A stretch of DNA of 26,986 bases from Tieghemiomyces parasiticus (Eukaryota > Kickxellomycota > Dimargaritomycetes > Dimargaritales > Dimargaritaceae). Where the stretch lies: assembly GCA_027575765.1 (NCBI GenBank), contig JANBPT010000656.1, forward strand, positions 1 through 26,986, read 5' to 3'. The notes beneath the pieces were generated by a model, which was not told where the DNA came from, made no database searches, and worked only from the letters and a program-made list of their open reading frames with translations. This document shows positions 19,683 through 26,986 of the stretch, piece after piece. Within the stretch, counting starts at the first letter, position 1. Each line of letters starts with the position of its first letter. A program made the position numbers and the translations under genes.

Positions 19683-22328
19683 TCACGACATGAAGAGGAC
19701 AGCACGGGCAAGGTTGCGCACGAGGGCCGTTCGAATAACCGCGAGCTTCTGGTCGACAGAGACTTCCTCCCCCATTAGGCGCGTCCACAACGGCGCGTCC
19801 ACGCCGAGGTACTCATCACGGAGGTGCGAGGCAGTGATTTCCTCCAGGCCGTTCATCAGTTCGGAGGTTTCATGGGCATTGAATACCACATCATTGCCTG
19901 GCGTGGAGAGATGACCCAAAAGGGCGGAGAGGTGAGGAGGAGGAGGAGGAGGAGGAGGGGATGTGAGTGGCTGTCCAAAGCTAGGTGGTATATAATCGGC
20001 GGGAGGGGCAGGAAGAGTAGGACCGGAACGGTCGCTTGGCAGTCACTCCTAAACCAAAGCACAAGCCTCTGCGCAAGTTCGAATCTCCCGACGGCTGCTG
20101 TACTTACCCTCTAGAAGAGGCAGGGCGTCAAAAATGAGCATCAACCAGAACCGCTTGGGCGCGATCTTGTGGTTGATCAGCTTCACGACCAGTTGGGCGG
20201 CCGATCGGTACGCCCCGGTGCGGCGGAGTTCGTGAAAATCGCGGTACTCGGACAGGAACTGTAGCTTCTCGGAAAACTCGACCTGGGTGGCCAGGTTGTC
20301 AATAACGGTCTGGTAGGCCGCCTGCGAGCCCGTCCGGATGTAATCGAGTAGCAACAGCTCGGCAATGTGGGCCACGCGGCGAGGCTCGGCGGCCTGGACG
20401 TAGTAAGAGATGGCCGTGCCGTAGTGACCATCATCTAGGTGCCGGCGCGCCACCGTCCGACAGACGGTCTGGTAGGCGTAGTCCAACCCATAAGATTGGA
20501 GGAGGGCTAAAACCTTACGGATCTTGCGCTCGGTGTCGAGTGGCAGGCGGGTTAGGTACATCTCAATGGCCGCCATCCCAGACCCGGGACAACTCGAGAG
20601 GTAGTACACCCCGAGTTGCCAATAGTGTGCGCTGGTTATGAGTGACTCCCCGTAGGCGAAGACGAAAAAATCGCGGATGTTATTATGGACGCTGGCGCTG
20701 ACCTCGTCCAGATAGCCAAGCTTGTCAAGGAAATCGGCGAGGTGGGTGACCAGCCAGATGTCGATCTGCTGGCTATAGCGGATGACCTGTCGGTAGAGTG
20801 ACGTTTCGGAGAAAGGTGACGGAATCATCATAGCGTATTGAGTGAGTGGGTGGATGGGGTTGGTGCACGGAGAGTATAAAGCCAAGCCATTGGTCGGTAT
20901 TGGGCACTGGGGTCCACAGCGGCCCAGCTGTACAGGTTAACGCGCCACATTACTAGTACCACTTACCGATGCCTGATCAAACTGGATGAGCGCCAAAAGA
21001 GTTCGGTCCAGAGGTGACGCGAGCTCCTCAGGGCGAGTGACATTCCGGGACGACTGGTCTGAGGTGATCGAGGACGGCTCGGATTCTAACCCGCTCTCCT
21101 CGTCCATTGAAGAGTCTTTGGCAGATTCGTCCTTGTCTTGTTCATCGTCCATTCCAACATCGGGCTCTTCCTCATCGTCGGTCGACAGACTGATATCTTC
21201 CTCCTCCTCGCCGGTCAGTTCGTAGTGGAAGTCGCGGGGTAGGTGGGCGCAGTCGTACAAGAATTCGGTAGCCTGGTCGGCCGGGGTGGTTGGGGCCTTA
21301 TAAAACAGGATCGCACCGAGACTCTGCTGCCAGCTGACGCTGTGCTGATTAATGGCCTTGGCGTTCCCACTGAGGATCTGGAACACGGCGCGGAGCGGTT
21401 CAGCCTCCGTGGGGAGTGATTTGACGGCCCAGCGCTCGGCGAGGGTCTTCCACTCGTTCCACCGCATTAGAAACTCGGCAGATGACGCGTGGGCCCGACG
21501 CTGCGGGAGAGTCTCGATTAGGTGGGCGGCCGTACTGAGGGCAAGCTGGATCTGGGTGACTCGCTTGTCGCCATTCGCCACCAGATCAAGCTGGGCACTC
21601 TCGTCGATTCCGTCGTACGACGTGATCAAATCCAGCGGCTTCACCTGGCGGAGGATCTCGAGGATTAGCGTGGTGTGGCCCTGCAGTACCAGGTCCACCA
21701 CGTAGGGCCAGAACCGCGGGTGGCTTGCAATCGGGTTGGTCTGGGCGATTTCCTGGCCCTCCGCCACGGACGGCCGCGGGAAGTTGCGGTTCAGCCACGA
21801 AAGGTACTCATCCACGAACGACCGGCCCTCAGTCGACGGCGTGTAGAGAATCTCCAGGAGGGACCAGGCGACAGCGCACTGGCTGAGTCGGTCGCACTCG
21901 TCCTCATCCGCCGTACTTGGCCGACTGACGTTGTCTTGGTTCAGGTCTTCCTCCCCTACCGTGGAGTGCGGGTCGCCCACGGCCAGCCGCTGGCTGAAAC
22001 TGGTCACCTGGCGGTAGATGGAATCCTTATACATCTTGCTGAGGCGGCGGGAATTCTCCTGCGGCAACGTGGCGCCGCGCGGGTCCCGGCCCATGCGTTG
22101 CAGGCTGCCGACGTAGTCCAGGTACACGTCTTGGATCGCCCCAAAGGCTGCGTGGGACTCATTCAGAAAGGTCCGGCGGCTGGACGGGATACTGAAGAGC
22201 CGCGTGGCGAAGACATCCGAGGCCGGAGGCTGATCCCGGCCGACTGGCGTAGGATTCCGCCGGGGGTCGATCAGGCGGCGTGAGAGGCCGGACTGCGATA
22301 GACACTCGTTGGTGGCCACGGTGGCCAT
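19683..22328 (-). CDS. NUP85: Nucleoporin Nup85 (Y-complex scaffold)
   Basis: Three exons, 22328-20967, 20786-20108 and 19897-19683, give 751 aa (yeast Nup85 is 744). The start is the ATG at 22328 (MATVATNECL). Open frame upstream of it has no ATG. Junctions keep phase: FDQAS|VIRYSQQID and LLEG|NDVVFNAHE. The chain is an alpha-helical solenoid with family stretches such as IYRQVTSFSQRL, WSLLEILYTPS and HPRFWPYVVDLVLQG in exon 1, IDIWLVTHLADFLDKLG, FVFAYGESLI and HYWQLGVYYL in exon 2, and ETSELMNGLEEI and VIRTALVRNLARA in exon 3. Nup85 is a core subunit of the Nup107-160 (Nup84) complex that forms the nuclear pore outer rings, pairing with Seh1. Residues about 370-430 are a highly acidic Ser-rich insert ending just before intron 1. 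It lies between TRM5 and IMP3, all on the same strand. Confidence 0.93.
19898..20107 (-). other. NUP85 intron 2 (210 nt)
   Basis: Donor GTAAGT after phase-1 G, acceptor CGCCAG. The 3' half has a long C/T tract containing (CCT)8. No clear CTAAC branch motif. Confidence 0.85.
19935..19958 (+). repeat. (AGG)8 microsatellite
   Basis: Eight AGG units on the plus strand. Read from the minus strand they form the pyrimidine tract of NUP85 intron 2, so length changes here would not alter protein. Confidence 0.95.
20787..20966 (-). other. NUP85 intron 1 (180 nt)
   Basis: Donor GTAAGT after codon TCG, acceptor CGACAG before GTC, phase 0. A 39-nt alternative ending at 20928 also keeps an open frame but would insert a non-conserved Pro-rich stretch, so the 180-nt intron is preferred. 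Confidence 0.85.
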
Positions 22329-22813
22329 GGCGAATAGCGTGATGAAGAGGGGAACGGGTAGTGAAGGAATGTCACGAAAGACTGGTCGAAACAAAGGACA
22401 GGGCAGCAGAGTCAAATAAATGCCAAGTGAGGCGAGGGTTAATAGTAATCGCGATGCTTTGCAAAGGGAGTCATGCGGAAACTTATGTTAACTGACTTTA
22501 GTAGGTGAACTCCGCCTCTACCTCCCAGCCCACCTGCCCCCAGCACTGACCCGGGTCTTCTACCGCGCATTTCCCAGCGATTATCTATACCCTTTAACGC
22601 TCCCGCTGTTAACTCATATAGGCTCCATATATTTGGCAGCGTTGAAGATGCATACTAACGGTTTATGAATTACAGAAAAGTGCGCAGGATATGGCAAGCG
22701 CTGGTGAAAAAGGATAGAACAGTGTGACGTCAGTAACGAAGACTTGGGGTCAAAATAAAAACAACCACGCTTCCATGTGGGTATCCCTCGGAGCTGAACG
22801 CGAGCGACGGTGT
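22329..22813. promoter_or_regulatory. NUP85 promoter / IMP3 3' region
   Basis: The 485 bases lie between the IMP3 stop and the NUP85 start, both minus strand. A perfect TGACGTCA sits at 22725-22732 and AT-rich tracts are found near 22410-22500 and 22615-22680. No gene is seen. Confidence 0.55.
22725..22732. promoter_or_regulatory. TGACGTCA (CRE/ATF-type palindrome)
   Basis: Perfect 8-bp cAMP-response element, the site of fungal ATF/CREB bZIP factors, 397 bases upstream of the NUP85 start and about 80 bases past the IMP3 stop. One such 8-mer in 27 kb may be chance. Confidence 0.35.
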
Positions 22814-23532
22814 TTAGAGCAGGTCGTAGTCGTCGAGCTGGTGGGTAGGTAGCAATGTAGTAGGGGGATGGTGACGCGTTGGGTGTTAGCAAAGTGTAAC
22901 ATGGTAAGCGAAGGGTCCGCGTCAGCATGGAATGTGCTAAGTAATTAGGGGGGGGGGGAGGGTCTGGGAGGCCCTGGCGCTACAGCGTCTGCAAGAGTTG
23001 TACTTACCTGGTCGTTGTACTTGAGCACGTGGCGCTTGACCTTGGACGAGTCAACCCAGGTGAGGAAATCCTCGTTGCCACGGGTGACCAAGAAGGCCGG
23101 GTCGGTTACAATCTCGGTACCGATACGGACATGGCCCTGAAGGATCAGCTTGGTCGCCCGCGGAATAGATTCGGACATCCGGTTGCGACACATGACCACG
23201 GCCAGCCGCCGCCGACAGAAATGCTCGACGGTTACCGTGGCGGCCTTGCTCATTTGGTTCCGGGTGTCGATGATTCCCATATCGTACAGCTTGTCCAGTA
23301 GCCGGTTCTCCTGCTCCAGCCGGTAGGTGTCCTTGGCATCCAGCTTGGCGAGCATCTTGGTGAGGCGGCGTGCCTCGTAGGCCAGCTGGCCATACTGCAG
23401 GTACTCCTCCCGGTTCTTAAGATTGTATCGGCCAATGACACGGATCTGCTCGATGTTCTTCTCGTTCTTGTACTCGAGAAAATCGACCTTCTTGAGGAGC
23501 TTCGACTCGTGGTACTTGAATTGGCGCACCAT
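22814..23532 (-). CDS. IMP3: U3 snoRNP protein Imp3 (S4-domain)
   Basis: Two exons, 23532-23008 and 22837-22814, give 182 aa, matching yeast Imp3 (183). The start MVRQFKYHESKLLKKVDF is characteristic; 77 codons of open frame further upstream lack family similarity. The middle has YLQYGQLAYEARRLTKMLAKL. The S4 RNA-binding fold (about 107-170) includes RRLAVVMCRNRMSES, ATKLILQGHVRIG and VDSSKVKRHVLKYND. The last exon encodes only LDDYDLL before TAA, which is the expected Imp3 ending. Imp3 joins Imp4 and Mpp10 in the small-subunit processome and helps U3 snoRNA pair with the pre-rRNA 5' external spacer. It diverges from the MT-A70 gene. Reading through the intron would add a spurious Pro-rich tail. 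Confidence 0.97.
22838..23007 (-). other. IMP3 intron (170 nt)
   Basis: Donor CAG|GTAAGT, acceptor CACCAG, phase 0. A GCTAAC branch motif lies at 22885-22890, 47 nt before the acceptor. A C11 tract lies mid-intron. Confidence 0.92.
22948..22958 (+). repeat. G11 homopolymer
   Basis: Run of 11 G on the plus strand, a C11 tract in the IMP3 intron transcript. Confidence 0.95.
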
Positions 23533-24475
23533 AGTGGTAGGGAGGGGGGCGGAGAAACTGGTGGTGGTATTAAAGGCTACGACGGAGCTGATTGATAGAC
23601 CGAATGGGTGATAGGACGTGAGTGAGGGGGCTAGGGAGGAGTGGCTGTAGGAAATTGGCAACGCCGTAATGAGGTCCGGGTTGAAATGGTTGTCGGCCCG
23701 CTTGGGTGAATCAAGACAAATGCACCCAGTCCCACTGACAGCCGGTGAGAAAAAAAAAGGCAATTTCTTGAACCAGTTGGCCTAAATTGGGCCCTCACTG
23801 GCTCCTCCACTCATGGCCAATAAAAAATAACCAGCAGTGCCTGTAGCTATTGAATCGCTTGGTTATATGGGACCAAAAAAAAAGTACCATGCTCTACTGT
23901 TCATAGTGGGCAGGCGGAGTAGCCTGTAGTGCCTTGGATCTCACGCGGTGGCTGTTGGCGGGTGATTTCAAACTATACCTAAAGGTAAACAAAAAAAAAA
24001 TGTAGCGACTTTGTGGGGCTTGGTGTACTTGCTGCGCTTTGTTGTCGGTTGAGTGGCTTCTTTATATTTGCAGACCATCGATTGACGAGTGCAACTACAC
24101 AGGCAACCCCAGACAACGTGCTAGTCCGTGGAAACCCTCTCTATCCCTCCTCCCGTCCTCACTTCCATTACCAGGCCCTATTTGACAGGCGCCGATGCCC
24201 TCTGTACCATACTGTGTGGGCCCCTGACCCACTTGACCTCTGCAGCGCACACAGAAGCAATCAACCAACCTTTGCTTGTAACCAGCTACTACCAGGTCCC
24301 TGCTCCCACTGTCGTTATAGAAATAACCTCGCATGCCTGCTCCGACGTAGCCTGTCCTTGACCTTGCCCTCATTGCCGCGCAATTACTTTTGCCTTGTGC
24401 GGCCCCACATCTTGTCCAACTTCTCGAACCCTTATTCTGACCTTGCCGGGGTCCCAGACCAGACCATTGACAGCC
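23533..24475. promoter_or_regulatory. Divergent IMP3/MT-A70 promoter with poly(dA) tracts
   Basis: The 943 bases separate two opposite start codons. Three A-tracts occur at 23750-23758 (A9), 23875-23883 (A9) and 23991-24000 (A10), about 120 bases apart, and CCAATAAAAAATAA is at 23817-23830. From about 24100 to 24470 the plus strand is C/T-rich, as expected for the MT-A70 5' leader. Open frames here have no family similarity and no convincing start. Confidence 0.6.
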
Positions 24476-26986
24476 ATGGTAGAAACCAGACGTCGTGCGA
24501 GGCCTAAGCGTGAGGCTAGGTAAGAATGAAGGCAAGCCCAGTAGGCGGTTCGCCAGTTGGCATCCCAAAGAAAGCAAGGGACAACGACAGCCATCCATTT
24601 ACCCATGAACCCGATCGCTCCGCTAACCTGTTAGGGCCTCACCTCGTCCACTTTCCCTCCCTCCATTGCCTACCTCCCTGGTATTTAGCAACGCACACTA
24701 TGTGGGCTATGTGGAGGACGACGAGTCGGTGGAGGCCATTATGAAGAAGTTCGAGGAACTAGAACGTATCCAGCGCCAGGTAGCCGGTCGATCCAGCACG
24801 TCGCAGGCCGCAACCCCGCAGCCTACCGCCGAACCTGCCCTCAAGGAAGAAGTTACCATATCTCCCTCCGTGACCACCGATGTGGCTACGACAGGTGATG
24901 CTGATCTGTCTGACTCCCCAGACCAAGTGGCCTCCGCCGTCCTTCTGCCCCCTTCGGGCACGACCATCGTCATGGGCATGGGTCATCGCACCGAGAGCGA
25001 TCCACCGCCGCTGACCCAGGAACAGCTTGAAGAAGTGTTTCGGCAGACCAGCAGTTTCACAGTCAAGACAGCCACTATCGACTACGAAGACTACGAGGAA
25101 CTTGAATGGTGGAAGGCCGAGATGGAGGACGCCAATACCGCGGAGTTTGTCGAAGAGAATGATTACGTGGCCGTGGATGACGAGTTTTGGGACGAAGAGT
25201 TTGGGGAGGCGCCCGCTAAGAAGGCCCGTGGCAAGCGCGCGACGACGGCCGGAACGACAGCGACGCCGAAGGAGCCCCGTGCGCCTAGACACGATAAGGA
25301 GAGTATCATTCAGCGGTACCGCATCATGCAGGTTAAACTCCAGGATAAGCAGGGCAATTACTTCTTTATCCGTAAGAAGGTCAGGTAGGTCACGATGGCC
25401 AGGTTGAAGCGTGCCGGACTTGACACATCGCTCCTCCATCCCTTCTGGTCGTAGACAGGGTGTTAGATTTCGGTACGCTAACGGCGATGTCTGCCCTACC
25501 TCTGGCACTACCTTGAACATCACACGCACGTCACTCGCATAGCGCCGTGGATCCCAGTCTGCCGACCTACGTTCGTATTCCGCCGGTACCTATTCCTAGC
25601 TCCTGGGTGTTCCATATCACCAATCTCATTGAACAACAATTGGTTCCCGAATGCCACCGGTAAGTACCACCGTATCCGCCCTGACCTGACGGTGGCAATA
25701 ACCCTTCCCTCCCCTCCCCGACTTAGCTACCGTCTTTACACCGCTGCCTTCGCTGTAACTGAATTGTAATACATTTTACCGTCCCGACTCGTCGCCTGGA
25801 TGCGTTCTTCTCCCTCTCTCACTCACTCACTCACTCTCCCTCCCTCCCCGCTTACTCCACCCACAGCCGTGTGGATGATGATATTTTCGCCATGGACCTT
25901 CTCGGTCTTGGTAACCGCTTCCAGGCCATCTACATGGACCCACCGCTCCTCCTACCGGGCGAACCGGTCACGCCGGGCAAGATCACCATTGACCAGCTTA
26001 GCAGCCTTCCGGTCGGCGACATGACGCCCAACGGCTTTCTCTTCGTTTGGGTCGAGAAGGAACTCCTGCCCGACATGGTGTACCTGGCCGCCCGGTGGCG
26101 GTTTAAGTACGTGGAAAACTTTTGCTGGATCAAGAAGCGAGTCAATAACCAGATTGCTCGCCAAACGTCGACTTACTTCCGCAAGTCAAAACTGACGTTG
26201 CTAATCTTTCGCAAGGTACGTGTTTAGCTAGGATGGATAAGGAGTGGAGGTGGGCGAGGGCTCACTGAATCAGCTCGGAAGAACACACCTAGCGGAGGGC
26301 TGATAGCTATGGCGTATCCGAGCAAGGAAAGACCAATCTCGAGCTCCGACCCCCAAGTTAGCCGGCCAAGAGCACCTAGTCTTGGGGCATGAGTCGGGTG
26401 GGATGCATGGGCCTCCCCCGCTAGCTCTCATTCAACTCTAGTCTCTCACCTCTCATCTACAACCTCGACTTGACCATTCACTTGTCTCCCATACTTTTAC
26501 CTCCCCGATTCCGCTGCGCACAACGACCTAACTGACCCCCCCTCCCGTATTCTTTAGGAGGGCGAGATTGACATCCGCCACCAGCGCAGCCCTGACTCTC
26601 TGTTTGACTTTATCAAACCCACTGAGCCTGGTAAGTGCACCTGTTAAATAGTTTGCCTACAGTGGGTTGCAACGGGAGGGCCAGTGGAACTGAAGCCCTC
26701 CCCACTCTTCCGCGGCCCCTAAAAAATATGTAGTCCCCTTGAAGCGCCCGACAACCCCGATGATGGAAGCTACGAACGTATAATGCCGTAGACTTCGGAG
26801 CGTCTGTCGTAACCTAGTAGGCGGACGCTTCATGGTACAGTAGGATGGTCCCGAAACGACTAACCTGAAATTGGCCTGCCATCCCTCTCTTTCTTACTAC
26901 ATAATTATGCCCGGCCTGCCCAGATTTCCCCACTGAGCGGAAACCCAAATTTCTGTACCAAGTGATTGAGACATTGCTACCAACGG
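24476..26986 (+). CDS. MT-A70 family methyltransferase-like protein, DPPL variant (3' end beyond window)
   Basis: Six exons: 24476-24519, 24689-25384, 25543-25659, 25867-26215, 26558-26630 and 26924-26986, giving 447 codons to the window edge. All junctions keep phase. The start is MVETRRRARPKREAS in a good context (GCCATGG). Residues 16-246 are charged, with a possible helix (DDESVEAIMKKFEELERI), an acidic WWKAEMEDAN...EFWDEEF patch and a basic KKARGKR. MT-A70 features follow: GNYFFIRKKV|SAVDPSLP, TYVRIPPVPIPSSWVF, RFQAIYMDPPLLLPGE (DPPL at 310-313), FLFVWVEKELLPD, RWRFKYVENFCWIKK, IDIRHQRSPDSLFDF and KPKFLYQVIETLLP. Active members (METTL3, Ime4, MTA1) have DPPW; METTL14 has EPPL and does not catalyse. 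This is therefore probably a structural partner subunit for N6-adenine methylation of DNA (MTA9-like) or RNA. Which clade it belongs to is unresolved. Confidence 0.85.
24520..24688 (+). other. MT-A70 gene intron 1 (169 nt)
   Basis: Donor GTAAGA, acceptor ATTTAG, phase 2. A GCTAAC branch motif lies at 24622-24627. Confidence 0.85.
25385..25542 (+). other. MT-A70 gene intron 2 (158 nt)
   Basis: Donor GTAGGT, acceptor GCATAG, phase 2. A GCTAAC branch motif lies at 25477-25482, 60 nt before the acceptor. Reading on without splicing meets TAG at once, which would hide the link between the N-terminal part and the methyltransferase fold. Confidence 0.82.
25660..25866 (+). other. MT-A70 gene intron 3 (207 nt)
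   Basis: Donor GTAAGT, acceptor CCACAG, phase 2. An (ACTC)4 run at 25821-25836 lies in its pyrimidine-rich 3' end. No clear CTAAC motif. Confidence 0.85.
26216..26557 (+). other. MT-A70 gene intron 4 (342 nt)
   Basis: Donor GTACGT, acceptor CTTTAG, phase 0. CTAAC lies at 26528-26532 followed by a C-rich tract. This is the longest intron in the window. Confidence 0.85.
26631..26923 (+). other. MT-A70 gene intron 5 (293 nt)
   Basis: Donor GTAAGT after phase-1 G, acceptor GCCCAG. ACTAAC lies at 26859-26864. The joined codon GAT leads into FPTERKPKFLYQ, as expected of the family. Confidence 0.85.

Noticed and set aside
20070..20095. GTTCGAATC resembling a tRNA B box
   Set aside because: The flanking bases do not form a T stem, no A box or acceptor stem is found, and it lies inside NUP85 intron 2.
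20928..20966. Alternative 39-nt first intron of NUP85
   Set aside because: It is very short and would add a non-conserved Pro-rich segment. The 180-nt intron joins FDQAS to VIRYSQQ as expected of the family.
21675..22283. A 202-codon plus-strand open frame
   Set aside because: It lies wholly antisense to NUP85 exon 1, which has clear family sequence. The antisense protein is low-complexity with no recognisable motif.
24013..24507. A 164-codon plus-strand frame before the MT-A70 start
   Set aside because: No ATG near its 5' end and no family features. It overlaps the MT-A70 first exon in another frame and consists of C/T-rich leader sequence.
26755..26870. ATGATGG ... CTGA in MT-A70 intron 5, resembling C and D boxes of an intronic snoRNA
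   Set aside because: The C box is imperfect, there is no terminal stem, and the CTGA overlaps the likely branch region. Support is too weak to list as an RNA gene.

Overview
The window reads as nuclear DNA of a eukaryote, most likely a fungus and probably an early-diverging one. The coding regions are broken by spliceosomal introns (GT...AG, donors mostly GTAAGT, CTAAC branch-like motifs in 7 of 11 introns). The proteins are typical eukaryotic housekeeping factors. The last gene belongs to the MT-A70 methyltransferase family, whose DNA-6mA branch is known from ciliates and early-diverging fungi. I see no transposon, virus, rRNA, tRNA or CRISPR array. The lineage is an inference; no species-diagnostic sequence was recognised.

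Layout: (1) 1-4032 has no gene I can support; it is largely pyrimidine-rich and may be a long promoter/leader. (2) 4033-8664 (+) encodes an unrecognised 1543-residue, largely disordered Pro/Ser-rich protein. (3) It converges on DNA2 (-, 14045-9197, two exons), the replication helicase/nuclease. (4) DNA2 diverges from NOP9 (+, 14642-16996), a Pumilio-like pre-rRNA processing factor, across a 596-bp shared promoter. (5) NOP9 converges on three minus-strand genes in a row: TRM5 (19355-17417, 3 exons), NUP85 (22328-19683, 3 exons) and IMP3 (23532-22814, 2 exons). (6) IMP3 diverges from a six-exon MT-A70 gene (+, 24476 to beyond the window end).

The genes do not form one pathway, but several serve gene-expression upkeep: NOP9 and IMP3 both act in the small-subunit processome, TRM5 modifies tRNA G37, NUP85 builds the nuclear pore, and DNA2 processes Okazaki flaps and broken ends. 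I placed exon junctions by eye, requiring GT/AG borders, matching phase and family-like protein sequence on both sides.

The most interesting item is the MT-A70 gene. Its catalytic tetrapeptide reads DPPL instead of DPPW, suggesting a non-catalytic partner subunit (METTL14/Kar4/MTA9-like). Without splicing it would look like two unrelated ORFs. I found no convincing new mobile or defence-type system.
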